Assembly (NCBI RefSeq): GCF_004570875.1
Contig: NZ_SPQK01000009.1
Location: 62,001-126,000 of the forward strand
Origin: Blastococcus sp. CT_GayMR16
GTDB taxonomy: Bacteria > Actinomycetota > Actinomycetes > Mycobacteriales > Geodermatophilaceae
Length of the DNA: 64,000 bases
Direction: 5' to 3'
Part shown: positions 44,978-52,788 of the stretch, in pieces
How the letters are laid out: every line of letters begins with the position of its first letter
Position numbering within the stretch: the stretch's first letter is position 1
The notes under the pieces: generated by a model
Told to the model about the DNA's origin: nothing
Seen by the model: only the letters and a program-made list of their open reading frames with translations
The model's database searches: none
Program-made: the position numbers and the translations under genes

Positions 44978-46174
44978 ATGACTGCCCTGCAGAAGAAGTC
45001 CGAGAACCCGATCGCCCACCTGACCACCGAGGACATCGAGCTCATCGGCAAGGAGCTCGACACCATCCGCCAGGAGATCCGCGACAGCCTCGGCGAGGAC
45101 GACGCCAAGTACATCCGCAAGGTCATCGACGTCCAGCGCAAGCTCGAGCTCGGCAGCCGCGCCGCCCTGCTCGTGTCGATGTTCCCGCCCGCCTGGGTCG
45201 TCGGGACGGTCGGCCTCTCGGTCGCCAAGATCCTCGAGAACATGGAGATCGGGCACAACATCCTGCACGGCCAGTGGGACTGGATGCGCGACCCGAAGAT
45301 CCACTCCACGACGTGGGAGTGGGACATGGCGAGCCCGTCCGAGCAGTGGAAGCACTCGCACAACGAGCTGCACCACACGTACACGAACGTGATCGGCAAG
45401 GACAACGACCTCGGCTACGGCATCATGCGCGTCGACGAGGACCAGCGCTGGCACCCGCTGTACCTGGCGCAGCCGGTCTGGAACTTCCTCAACGCCTGCT
45501 TCTTCGAGTACGGCATCGCCGCCTACGACCTGGAGCTGGGCAAGAACCTGGCCACCAAGAAGCGCCGCAACGACCCGGCGTTCCAGGCCGGCGTGAAGGC
45601 CGTGCTGGGCAAGATCCGCCGGCAGGCCACCAAGGACTACCTGATCCACCCGGCGCTGTCCGGCCCGTCGTTCCTGCCGACGCTGGCGGCCAACTTCACC
45701 GCCAACGTCGTCCGCAACCTGTGGTCGCACTCGGTCATCATGTGCGGCCACTTCCCCGAGGGCGTCGAGACGTTCGAGCGGACGTCGATCGACGGCGAGA
45801 CCCGTGGCGAGTGGTACGTGCGGCAGATGCTGGGCTCGGCGAACATCTCCGGCAGCAAGGCCATGCACCTCATGACCGGCAACCTGAGCCACCAGGTCGA
45901 GCACCACCTGTTCCCCGACCTGCCGAGCAACCGGTACGCCGAGATCGCCCCGAAGGTGAAGGACATCTTCGACCGCTACGGCCTGACCTACCACTCCGCC
46001 CCGCTGTACAAGCAGGTCGCCAGCGCGTGGCACAAGGTCATCCGGCTCTCGCTGCCCAACGGCTGGATGGCCGAGACGACGCCGAAGAACGCCCCGGCCC
46101 AGGTGATCAAGCTGGTGCGCATGACGACGGGCGGCAAGAAGGTCCGCCGCGAGCTGTCGAAGGCCGCCGCCTGA
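44978..46174 (+). CDS. Membrane fatty acyl-CoA delta-9 desaturase (DesA3-like)
   Basis: 398 residues; AGGAG upstream of the ATG. The three histidine boxes of di-iron desaturases are present: H93-x3-H97 (GHNILHG), H128-x3-HH (HSHNELHHTY) and 'SHQVEHHLFPDLP'. Hydrophobic segments lie around 65-85 and in the central region. It introduces a double bond, probably at C9 of stearoyl-CoA, with electrons from the upstream reductase. A repeat element with terminator potential follows the stop. Confidence 0.95.
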   Translation: MTALQKKSENPIAHLTTEDIELIGKELDTIRQEIRDSLGEDDAKYIRKVIDVQRKLELGSRAALLVSMFPPAWVVGTVGLSVAKILENMEIGHNILHGQWDWMRDPKIHSTTWEWDMASPSEQWKHSHNELHHTYTNVIGKDNDLGYGIMRVDEDQRWHPLYLAQPVWNFLNACFFEYGIAAYDLELGKNLATKKRRNDPAFQAGVKAVLGKIRRQATKDYLIHPALSGPSFLPTLAANFTANVVRNLWSHSVIMCGHFPEGVETFERTSIDGETRGEWYVRQMLGSANISGSKAMHLMTGNLSHQVEHHLFPDLPSNRYAEIAPKVKDIFDRYGLTYHSAPLYKQVASAWHKVIRLSLPNGWMAETTPKNAPAQVIKLVRMTTGGKKVRRELSKAAA

Positions 46175-46175
46175 G

Positions 46176-46236
46176 TAAGGACCCCGCCCCTCTCACCCTT
46201 CGCACGCTCAGGGCGAGCCTCCGGGCGGGGCCTTAC
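46176..46236. repeat. Dispersed intergenic element, copy B; probable bidirectional terminator
   Basis: GTAAGGACCCCGCCC (46174-46188 area) pairs with GGGCGGGGCCTTAC with one bulged A; an inner stem pairs CTC-CCCT with AGGG-GAG. The core CCCTTCGCACGCTCAGGGCG resembles the core of copy A at 22748-22808. It lies between the desaturase stop and the convergent 46240 gene stop. Confidence 0.65.
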
Positions 46237-46239
46237 GGT

Positions 46240-46665
46240 TCACTGCTCCCCGACCTCGCTGGGCTCGGAGCGCCAGATCAGCTCGTCCAGCCGTCGGCCG
46301 ACGACGCCGCCGACCGGTAGGGGCTCCGCGATGTCCGCCAGGTGCACCACCGTCTCCGCGACGAGGTCAGCGAACGCAGCCCCACCGATGACGTCCGGAC
46401 CGATGCCGAAGGAGACGTAGTAGCCCTCGACGGCAAGCCCCACGTCGTCGAGGGAGACGTCGAGGTCACGGACCACCGCGGTCGTGGTGGCGCGCATCGA
46501 GCTCATCCCGGAGAACGCCCGCCCGCAGCCGCAGCCACCGCCGTCGGGGTCCCTCTCGTCGTCCGCGCAGACGAGACCGAGCAGGACCAGCTCGCCCTCG
46601 ATCGCGTGGCAGAAGTCGCCGTCCTGTTCCCCCTGGTGCTCGCGCGTGGCGGTCAGCAGCTTCAT
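46240..46665 (-). CDS. DUF7715-type small conserved protein
   Basis: 141 residues from ATG 46665 (MKLLTATREHQGEQDGDFCHAIEGELV, shown in outline). A Cys-rich motif 'GGGCGCGRAFSGMSS' suggests a metal or redox site; 'YYVSFGIGPDVIGGAAF' follows. It resembles actinobacterial proteins annotated only as DUF7715. Function unknown. It diverges from the acetyltransferase gene over 70 bp. Confidence 0.75.
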   Translation of the reverse strand: MKLLTATREHQGEQDGDFCHAIEGELVLLGLVCADDERDPDGGGCGCGRAFSGMSSMRATTTAVVRDLDVSLDDVGLAVEGYYVSFGIGPDVIGGAAFADLVAETVVHLADIAEPLPVGGVVGRRLDELIWRSEPSEVGEQ

Positions 46666-46735
46666 GACCGCGACAGTGGCACCGGGGTCTGACAACTCGA
46701 TTGCCGTCGCCGGTGCGGGGTGTTCGGATGCCTGC

Positions 46736-47500
46736 GTGGATCTTCCCGCCGTGCTGACGGCCTTCGACGAGCAGATGCGGCGCCGGCCGGTGCCCGGCCC
46801 CGGCATGCGGATCGAGGTCGACGAGCGCGTGACCCGCACCGTCGGCACCGACGGGTCCTGGTCGACCGTCGTCTGGAGCTCGGTCACCGAGGGAGACGCC
46901 GACGAGGTGATCGCAGCGGAGATCGCCCGGGCCACCGGCTCCCTGGAGTGGAAGCTGTACTCCCACGACCGGCCCGCGGACCTGTCCGACCGGCTGAAGG
47001 CCGCGGGGTTGCGGCCCGACCCGGTCGAGACCGTCCTGGTCGCCGACATCGCCGAGCTGGATCTGCCCGTGGCCGAGCCGGACGGCGTGCGGCTCGCGGT
47101 GGTGGAGGACGAGGAGGCCGTGGCGACGATGCTGCAGGTGCACGACGACGTTTTCGGTCCCGGCACGACGCACCCGTCGGTCGCGGAGGCGGTACGGACG
47201 GCGCTACCGCTACGACCGCGGCCGATCGAGGCCGTCGTCGCGCGGGCCGGCGACATCGCCGTCTCGGCGGGCAGGGTCGAGTTCCACGAGGGCACCGACT
47301 TCGCCAGCCTGTGGGGCGGCGGGACGCTGCCCGGCTGGCGCGGCCGCGGGGTCTTCCGGGCGCTGGTGGGGCACCGTGCCCTGCTCGCCCGGGACCGTGG
47401 GTTCCGCTACCTCCAGGTCGACGCGCTGCCCACGAGTCGGCCCATCCTGGAGCGGATGGGTTTCCACCCGCTCGCCGAGACGACGCCCTGGGTCATCTGA
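46736..47500 (+). CDS. GNAT-family acetyltransferase
   Basis: 254 residues from GTG 46736. The C-terminal half carries the GNAT core: 'WGGGTLPGWRGRGVFRALVGHR' (acetyl-CoA loop, motif A), 'RGFRYLQVDALPTSRPILERMGF' in outline (motif B). The N-terminal half is a diverged second GNAT-like unit. The substrate cannot be inferred. The 3' 291 bp are overlapped on the other strand by the DUF1232 reading frame. Confidence 0.88.
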   Translation: MDLPAVLTAFDEQMRRRPVPGPGMRIEVDERVTRTVGTDGSWSTVVWSSVTEGDADEVIAAEIARATGSLEWKLYSHDRPADLSDRLKAAGLRPDPVETVLVADIAELDLPVAEPDGVRLAVVEDEEAVATMLQVHDDVFGPGTTHPSVAEAVRTALPLRPRPIEAVVARAGDIAVSAGRVEFHEGTDFASLWGGGTLPGWRGRGVFRALVGHRALLARDRGFRYLQVDALPTSRPILERMGFHPLAETTPWVI

Positions 47501-47899
47501 CGCCGACGGCCGGACCGGACCGAGCAGACGCTCGATGATCCGCCGGTCGCCGGGCCAGGCATCGAGAAGGACGTCCCGAGGGACCTGCCGGGCCGCGTAG
47601 CGGAAGGCGAGCGCGACCACCACAACGTCGTCCAGCGGGCCGATCACCGGGAGGAACTCCGGGATCAGGTCGATCGGCGAGAGCACCCACAGCCCGGCGA
47701 AGCCGACGGCGAGCTTGGCGCGGCGGGGGACGTCGGGGTTGCTGCGCAGGCGCCGCACGGTGGTGACGCAGGCCGGCAGGAAGCGCGCCAGCTCCTTCGC
47801 GGTGCCCTCCGGCAGGCGCCGGGCCAGCAGGATGAGCACCAGCCAGCTGGCCGCCATGACGCCGACAGCGATGCCGAGGCCGATCAGCCACTCACGCAC
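47210..47899 (-). CDS. YkvA/DUF1232 membrane protein with unusual antisense-encoded extension
   Basis: 229 residues as read. An N-terminal TM ('WLIGLGIAVGVMAASWLVLILLA' in outline, about 4-26) precedes the DUF1232 core with 'PRRAKLAVGFAGLWVLSPIDLIPEFLP' (by its ends) and 'VIGPLDDVVVVALAFRYA'. The recognisable domain ends near residue 127 (RRIIERLLG). The following 100 residues are hydrophilic, lack homology that I recognise and are antisense to the GNAT gene. A stop lies close by in another frame, so an indel or an unusually long tail are both possible. Confidence 0.75.
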   Translation of the reverse strand: MREWLIGLGIAVGVMAASWLVLILLARRLPEGTAKELARFLPACVTTVRRLRSNPDVPRRAKLAVGFAGLWVLSPIDLIPEFLPVIGPLDDVVVVALAFRYAARQVPRDVLLDAWPGDRRIIERLLGPVRPSASDDPGRRLGERVETHPLQDGPTRGQRVDLEVAEPTVPGEQGTVPHQRPEDPAAAPAGQRPAAPQAGEVGALVELDPARRDGDVAGPRDDGLDRPRS

Positions 47900-47957
47900 G
47901 GCCGGATCTCCCGCTCATGGACGCGACGGTACGACCTCCACGAGCGGGAACCAGCTG

Positions 47958-48257
47958 TCAGCTGGCGAGGTCGACCGAGGCGGCGCTGTCCCTGCGCAGC
48001 CGTGCCCGGTTCCGCCGCGGGGCGAGCGGGATCAGGCGCGGCTCCGGTGACCGCCGCTGATGGTGCGAGTGGGCCGCCATCGCCTGCTCGGCGTCGCGGA
48101 TCATCGCGGCGATGCGGGCCAGTCGGTCGCGGCTGGGCGAGGCGTCGACCGCGGCGGACGGCACGCTGCTGCCGGCCGCGACCGCCGGGAGTTCCAGCGG
48201 CGCCAGCTCTCGCACGACCTCGACCAGGTCCTCGGCCACGCCGACGGTGAGGATCAT
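47958..48257 (-). CDS. Small hypothetical protein coupled to dnaB
   Basis: 99 residues. The ATG shares one base with the dnaB stop (TGATG at 48255-48259), typical translational coupling. The sequence has a helical N-terminal part ('DRLARIAAMIRDAEQAMAAHSHHQ' in outline) and an Arg-rich C-terminus (RRNRARLRRDSAAS). I recognise no family. The coupling is the main support for it being real. Confidence 0.5.
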   Translation of the reverse strand: MILTVGVAEDLVEVVRELAPLELPAVAAGSSVPSAAVDASPSRDRLARIAAMIRDAEQAMAAHSHHQRRSPEPRLIPLAPRRNRARLRRDSAASVDLAS

Positions 48258-50971
48258 CAGTTGGCCATGTCCACGAAGCGGCTGTAGTGGCCCTGGAAGG
48301 CCACGGTGACGTTCGCGGTCGGGCCGTTGCGGTGCTTGACCAGCATGATGTCGGCCTCGCCGGCCCGCGGGGACTCCTTCTCGTACATGTCCTCGCGGTG
48401 GATCATCATGACCATGTCGGCGTCCTGCTCGATCGAGCCGGATTCGCGCAGGTCGGACAGCATCGGCTTCTTGTCCTGACGCTGCTCGGAACCACGGTTC
48501 AGCTGCGACATGGCGATCACCGGCACCTCGAGCTCCTTGGCCAGCAGCTTCAGCGCCCGGGAGAACTCCGAGACCTCCTGCTGGCGGCTCTCGACGCGCT
48601 TGCCCGACGTCATCAGCTGCAGGTAGTCGATGACCACCAGCTTGAGGTCGTTGCGCTGCTTGAGGCGGCGGGCCTTGGCCCGGATCTCCATCATCGTCAT
48701 GTTCGGGGAGTCGTCGATGTAGAGCGGGGCATCGGCGATCTCGCCCATGCGCCGGGCCAGCTTCGACCAGTCCTCGTCCGACAGCGAGCCGGCGCGCATG
48801 TGGTGCAGCGGCACCTTCGCCTCGGCCGACAGCAGACGCATGGTGATCTCGTGCTTGCTCATCTCCAGCGAGAAGATCGCGGCCGGCATGTGGTTCTTGA
48901 TCGATGCCGATCGCGCGATGTCGAGTCCGAGGGTGGAGTTGTGCGTCGGGATGAAGCTCCGGCCCGCCAGGAAGAGCGAGTCATCGGCAGCAACCTGGAT
49001 GCAGCGGACCGGCACGCTCACGATCGGACGTACGTCGGTGATGAACCGGACCCCGCGTGCGGTGAACGTGCGTGCACCCCGCTCCTTGTGGACCAGCTTC
49101 TTGCGCTCGAGCCGGAACACCTCCTCATCGGTGCTGAAGGTCAGCGTGAAGCAGATGGACGACTTCTCGCTGCGGCCCGGCACCCGCTTACGGCTCATCC
49201 CCACCCGGTGACCGAGGCTCGCGATGAGCTCGCGGGTGTCCTCGGCGAGCCGGCGGTTGGTGACCGCAAACTGGACGACGCCGTTGGGTGCCACGGTGCC
49301 GTCCGTGTCGAGCAAGCCGGCCAGCAGAGCCCGCCGCTGTTCAACGGACGCCCGCAGGTAAGCGGTTGGGATGTGCTTGTCGCCGAGGACGTCCAAGGAG
49401 CGGAGAAGGCCCGTTACGGTGCCGTGGGCAGCCCGGCAGGCGTGGCACTGCGCCAGCCCAGCGGACGGCCCACCGCAGTCGGGGCAGGAAGCCGAACGCC
49501 CGGCCACCCCAGCGGCGCGCAGCCTGCCTCCACAGGTCTTGCCGCAGGTCTGCACCTGCGACGTCTTCGGGACGAAGAGTTCGCCGCACATCGGGCAGGG
49601 ACGTGCCTCGATGTCGTCCCGCGCCGGCAGCCGCATCACATAGCGGAGAGGAGTGGACGTGCGCTCGACGGTCAGGCCTTCGGCCTCGATGTACGCGGCG
49701 ATCTCCGGGTCCGCGCTCGTGTAGTGAGCTGCGGCCGACGTGCCGTCACCGAGCCACACCCCGAGGGCGTAGGGCGGGAGGGGCAGATCGGCATCGGGCA
49801 GTTCCAAGGGAGCGGCATTGGTGATCGAGTGGTTGAGCCGCGCGTCCTTGGTCTCGCAGCGAACGGAGCGGGCGATCTGCTCCGTCGTCCGGACGGCGGC
49901 GAAGGTGCCCTGGTTGCGGTAGCCGTTGTAGCCGACACGCGCGGCCTGCGCAGACTTCCGGCTGGCCCTGGTGTCGGTCAGCCACTGGTGCTGCGCGTCG
50001 GCCACGATCACCGAGCCGTCGGAGAAGTGCACCTCGTAGCAGGGCCGGTCGATCAGGACGTCGGTCGCGGCGACGACGCTCGTGGGCCGGCCGTCAGAGC
50101 CGATCACCTGCGCGCCGACAGCGATCTCGCCCATGGTCGTCCAGCCGGCGGGCGTCGCGATCGGAGTGTCGAGGGCCAGCGCCTTTCCCACGCCGGGCCG
50201 GGCCGCGATGACGATCATCTGACCGGCCTGCAGCCCGTTGGTGAGCTCGTCGAGATCGCGGATGCCGGTCGGCACGCCGCGGCTGACCCCGCCCCGTGAG
50301 GCGATGGCGTCCAGCTCGTCCATCGTCGGCTGGAGGATGTCCTCGAGGCGGGAGTAGTCCTCGCTCATCCGCTTCTCGGTGACGTCGTAGATCTCCTGCT
50401 GGGCGCGGTCGACGATGTCGTCGACGTCGCCCTTCCCGCCGGCGGCGCCGTAGCCCAGCTGGACGACGCGGGTGCCGGCCTCGACCAGTCGCCGCAGCAC
50501 GGCCTGCTCGGCCACGATCGCGGCGTAGTACCCGGCGTTGGCCGCGGTGGGGGTCGAGGCGATCAGGGTGTGCAGGTAGACCGCGCCGCCCATCTTCGAC
50601 AGCTGGTCGGTGCGGTTGAGCTCCGCGGCGACGGTGATCGCGTCGGCGGGCTCACCGCGCCCGTAGAGGTCCAGGACGCAGTCGAAGATCACCTGGTGCG
50701 CGGGACGGTAGAAGTCCGTGCCCTGCAGGGCCTCCACGACGTCGGCGATGGCGTCCTTGCTCAGCAGCATGCCGCCGAGCACCGACTGCTCGGCCGGGAT
50801 GTCCTGCGGGGGCTGCCGGTCGTACGCCGGTGCCGTCGCCGAAGGCCGGCTGAAGTCGTCGGCCAACGCCACGGGGTTCCTCCATCTCCTTGCGGGCACG
50901 CCCGCACCACCACTCCGGAGGGAAGCCGGGAGTTCGGCGGGCGCCGCCGGACCGAACGTCTGTTCGGTCAT
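48257..50971 (-). CDS. dnaB: Replicative DNA helicase DnaB interrupted by an intein
   Basis: 904 residues as translated: 489 of DnaB after removal of a 415-residue intein (264-678). The DnaB N-terminal domain is at about 52-160 ('PPQDIPAEQSVLGGMLLS'), then the linker and the RecA-like domain from about 230 ('GVPTGIRDLDELTNGLQAGQ'). The intein splits Walker A, 'AARPGVGK' / 'STLG'. Downstream are 'FSLEMSKHEITMRLL', Walker B 'KLVVIDYLQLM' and 'QLNRGSEQRQDKKPMLSDLRESG' in outline. It unwinds DNA at the replication fork as a hexamer. Without splicing the ATP site would be destroyed. Gene order rpsF-ssb-rpsR-rplI-dnaB is as in mycobacteria, with a 579-bp gap before dnaB. Confidence 0.97.
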   Translation of the reverse strand: MTEQTFGPAAPAELPASLRSGGAGVPARRWRNPVALADDFSRPSATAPAYDRQPPQDIPAEQSVLGGMLLSKDAIADVVEALQGTDFYRPAHQVIFDCVLDLYGRGEPADAITVAAELNRTDQLSKMGGAVYLHTLIASTPTAANAGYYAAIVAEQAVLRRLVEAGTRVVQLGYGAAGGKGDVDDIVDRAQQEIYDVTEKRMSEDYSRLEDILQPTMDELDAIASRGGVSRGVPTGIRDLDELTNGLQAGQMIVIAARPGVGKALALDTPIATPAGWTTMGEIAVGAQVIGSDGRPTSVVAATDVLIDRPCYEVHFSDGSVIVADAQHQWLTDTRASRKSAQAARVGYNGYRNQGTFAAVRTTEQIARSVRCETKDARLNHSITNAAPLELPDADLPLPPYALGVWLGDGTSAAAHYTSADPEIAAYIEAEGLTVERTSTPLRYVMRLPARDDIEARPCPMCGELFVPKTSQVQTCGKTCGGRLRAAGVAGRSASCPDCGGPSAGLAQCHACRAAHGTVTGLLRSLDVLGDKHIPTAYLRASVEQRRALLAGLLDTDGTVAPNGVVQFAVTNRRLAEDTRELIASLGHRVGMSRKRVPGRSEKSSICFTLTFSTDEEVFRLERKKLVHKERGARTFTARGVRFITDVRPIVSVPVRCIQVAADDSLFLAGRSFIPTHNSTLGLDIARSASIKNHMPAAIFSLEMSKHEITMRLLSAEAKVPLHHMRAGSLSDEDWSKLARRMGEIADAPLYIDDSPNMTMMEIRAKARRLKQRNDLKLVVIDYLQLMTSGKRVESRQQEVSEFSRALKLLAKELEVPVIAMSQLNRGSEQRQDKKPMLSDLRESGSIEQDADMVMMIHREDMYEKESPRAGEADIMLVKHRNGPTANVTVAFQGHYSRFVDMAN
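48938..50182 (-). mobile_element. Class 3-type intein with LAGLIDADG endonuclease in DnaB
   Basis: Residues 264-678 of the precursor (415 aa). The first residue is Ala (ALALDTPIATPAGW), not Cys/Ser; it ends 'SFIPTHN' and is followed by Ser679. The class 3 WCT set is visible: Trp330 in 'VADAQHQWLTD' (block B), Cys657 in 'VPVRCIQVA' (block F, the expected first nucleophile) and Thr676 in 'FIPTHN' (block G). The homing endonuclease has two LAGLIDADG helices, 'PYALGVWLGDGTS' (about 400) and 'LLAGLLDTDGTVA' (about 549). Between them are Cys pairs C459/C462, C476/C480, C496/C499 and C509/C512, resembling zinc ribbons. Confidence 0.93.
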
Positions 50972-51550
50972 TGCTACCGCCGGGCACCGACAGTTCTCGG
51001 CACCCGGCGGCAGCTGAGGAGGACGTTAGGAAGGCGGAGGGGTCGCCGTCCATCACCGGTGTGCACGCCGATCTGCACAACTTGTGGACAAGTCGGTGGA
51101 TGGAGGCGTGTCGACATGTGGAGACGGCGGGGGACACCCGGCGGCCATCTCCCGGCTTCCCCGTCGTCACCTGCGCCGACGGTGCCCACCGGCTGTGGAC
51201 AGGAGAAAAGCGCCAACAAATTTTGCGAGTCGCACCACGTGTCCCACGTCCGCACGCGGCGGCACCTCTCGGGCGCCTGAGGACGACGAAGGACGGCCGG
51301 CCGGCTGGCAGGAACTCACAGCGACCCCGTCAGGAGCCCTGGGATGGCCGAAGGTGGCCGCGCGGCCACCCGGGGCAGCGGAGGACGGCGCGAGGAGAGC
51401 CTCGGGGCACTCAGGCCGCGTGCGGTGCCTCGCTGTCCACAGACGCCGCGAGGGGCGCCGGACCGGAGTCCGACGCCCCTCGCGGGTACGGCCTCCCTGC
51501 AGGGTCCCGCCGCGAGCATGCGAGCGGTGGGGGGCAGGGAGGTCCTTCAA
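50972..51550. promoter_or_regulatory. 579-bp non-coding gap upstream of dnaB
   Basis: I see no supported gene. It contains the dnaB promoter region, several TGTGGACA/TGTCCACA-type sequences (best: TTGTGGACAA at 51082-51091, whose complement TTGTCCACA is the high-GC DnaA-box consensus; weaker copies near 51193 and 51434), one TGTCGACA at 51109-51116, and the rplI terminator hairpin at 51446-51485. The region is locally lower in GC around 51060-51260. Confidence 0.5.
51446..51485 (-). terminator. Long hairpin downstream of rplI
   Basis: CCGCGAGGGGCG-c-CGGAC pairs with GTCCG-a-CGCCCCTCGCGG around a 4-nt loop: 17 paired bases with one internal mismatch. It is 65 bp after the rplI stop and should separate the ribosomal operon from dnaB. 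Confidence 0.8.
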
Positions 51551-52006
51551 TCAGCTGGCGACGACCTCGATCTGCAGCGTGGTCGAGACCTCGGGATGCA
51601 CTCGCACGGAGACGGTGTGCTGGCCCGTGGTCTTGATGCTGCTGGGCAGCTCGATACGACGACGGTCGAGCTCCGGGCCGCCGGCGGCCGTGACGGCCGC
51701 GGCGACGTCGGCAGTGGTGACGCGACCGAACAGGCGGCCACCCTCGCCGGCGCGCGCCGGGACGCGGACCGTGAGTCCGGACAGCTGCCCGGCCACGGCG
51801 GTCGCCTCTTCCTGCGAACGCACCTCACGGGCGGCACGCGCCCGGCGCAGCGACTCGATCTGCTTCTCGGCACCGCGGGTGGCCTGGATGGCCAGGCCGC
51901 GGGGCAGGAGGTAGTTGCGGCCGTAGCCGCCCTTGACCTCGACGGTGTCACCGGAGGAACCGAGACCGGTGACTTCGGCGGTGAGGATGAGCTTCAGGGT
52001 GCTCAT
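51551..52006 (-). CDS. rplI: 50S ribosomal protein L9
   Basis: 151 residues. The N-terminal L9 signature 'LILTAEVTGLGSSGDTVEVKGGYGRNYLLPRGLA' is seen (by its ends), followed by the long connecting helix and the C-terminal domain ('GRLFGRVTTADVAAAV', 'IELPSSIKTTGQHTVSVRVHPEV' in outline). It binds 23S rRNA near the L1 stalk. Starts 1 bp after the rpsR stop, the last gene of the rpsF-ssb-rpsR-rplI operon. Confidence 0.98.
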   Translation of the reverse strand: MSTLKLILTAEVTGLGSSGDTVEVKGGYGRNYLLPRGLAIQATRGAEKQIESLRRARAAREVRSQEEATAVAGQLSGLTVRVPARAGEGGRLFGRVTTADVAAAVTAAGGPELDRRRIELPSSIKTTGQHTVSVRVHPEVSTTLQIEVVAS

Positions 52007-52007
52007 G

Positions 52008-52244
52008 TCAGCGCGCCGTCGAGGTGTAGGGCAGCAGCGCCATCTCGCGGCTGTTCTTCACGGCCACGGCGACGTCGCGCTGGTGCTGGCTGCAGTTGCC
52101 GCTGACGCGGCGGGCACGGATCTTGCCGCGGTCGGAGATGAACTTCCGCAGCAGCGTCGTGTCCTTGTAGTCGACGTGGGTCGCCTTGTCCTTGCAGAAC
52201 TGGCAGACCTTCTTCTTGACCTTGCGAATGGGGGGCTTGGGCAC
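52008..52244 (-). CDS. rpsR: 30S ribosomal protein S18
   Basis: 78 residues, with '[20 protein letters not shown]' (CxxC), '[20 protein letters not shown]' and '[10 protein letters not shown]'. The CxxC plus 'GNCSQHQ' marks the zinc-binding (C+) form; actinobacteria often keep a second, zinc-free paralogue induced by zinc starvation, not in this window. Pairs with S6 on the 30S platform. Confidence 0.98.
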   Translation of the reverse strand: MPKPPIRKVKKKVCQFCKDKATHVDYKDTTLLRKFISDRGKIRARRVSGNCSQHQRDVAVAVKNSREMALLPYTSTAR

Positions 52245-52285
52245 CGGGGTACTCCAGATACGAGTGGATCAGGGAGAGGAAGGGA

Positions 52286-52786
52286 TCAGAAGGGCGGTTC
52301 GTCGGACGGACCGGCGGGCGTCGACCAGGGGTCGCTCGAACCGCCGCCGCCGCCACCACCGGAGGAGCCGAAGCCGCCTCCGCCGCCACCGCCACCGGAG
52401 AAGCCGCCGCCGCCTTCACCGCGCGAGGCCTTGGTGACCTTCGCGGTGGCGTAGCGGAGCGAGGGGCCGATCTCGTCGACCTCCAGCTCGATGACGGTGC
52501 GCTTCTCGCCTTCCTTGGTGTCGAACGAGCGCTGCTTGAGCCGCCCGCTGACGATGACCCGCGAACCGCGGGTGAGGGACTCGGCGACGTTCTCGGCCAC
52601 CTGCCGCCACACGTTGCACCGGAGGAACAGCGCCTCGCCGTCCTTCCACTCCTGCGACTGACGGTCGAAGGTGCGGGGGGTCGAGGCCACAGTGAAGTTG
52701 GCGACCGCGGCGCCGGAAGGCGTGAACCGGAGTTCCGGGTCCGACGTCAGGTTGCCGATGACGGTGATGACGGTTTCGCCGGCCAT
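52286..52786 (-). CDS. ssb: Single-stranded DNA-binding protein
   Basis: 166 residues. OB-fold about 1-112 ('[20 protein letters not shown]', '[18 protein letters not shown]', '[15 protein letters not shown]'). A glycine-rich linker ([20 protein letters not shown]) follows and the acidic tip 'GPSDEPPF' ends in the DxxPF motif that binds partner proteins. Located 2 bp after rpsF and 41 bp before rpsR; the operon order matches mycobacteria. Confidence 0.98.
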   Translation of the reverse strand: MAGETVITVIGNLTSDPELRFTPSGAAVANFTVASTPRTFDRQSQEWKDGEALFLRCNVWRQVAENVAESLTRGSRVIVSGRLKQRSFDTKEGEKRTVIELEVDEIGPSLRYATAKVTKASRGEGGGGFSGGGGGGGGFGSSGGGGGGGSSDPWSTPAGPSDEPPF

Positions 52787-52788
52787 GG

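Noticed and set aside
50972-51550. Chromosomal replication origin
   Set aside because: Only one good DnaA-box match and no dnaA/dnaN nearby; AT content is not raised enough.
50890-51636. Plus-strand frame of 248 residues in the rplI-dnaB gap
   Set aside because: It begins inside dnaB antisense, ends in rplI antisense, has no ribosome binding site, and its composition looks random.
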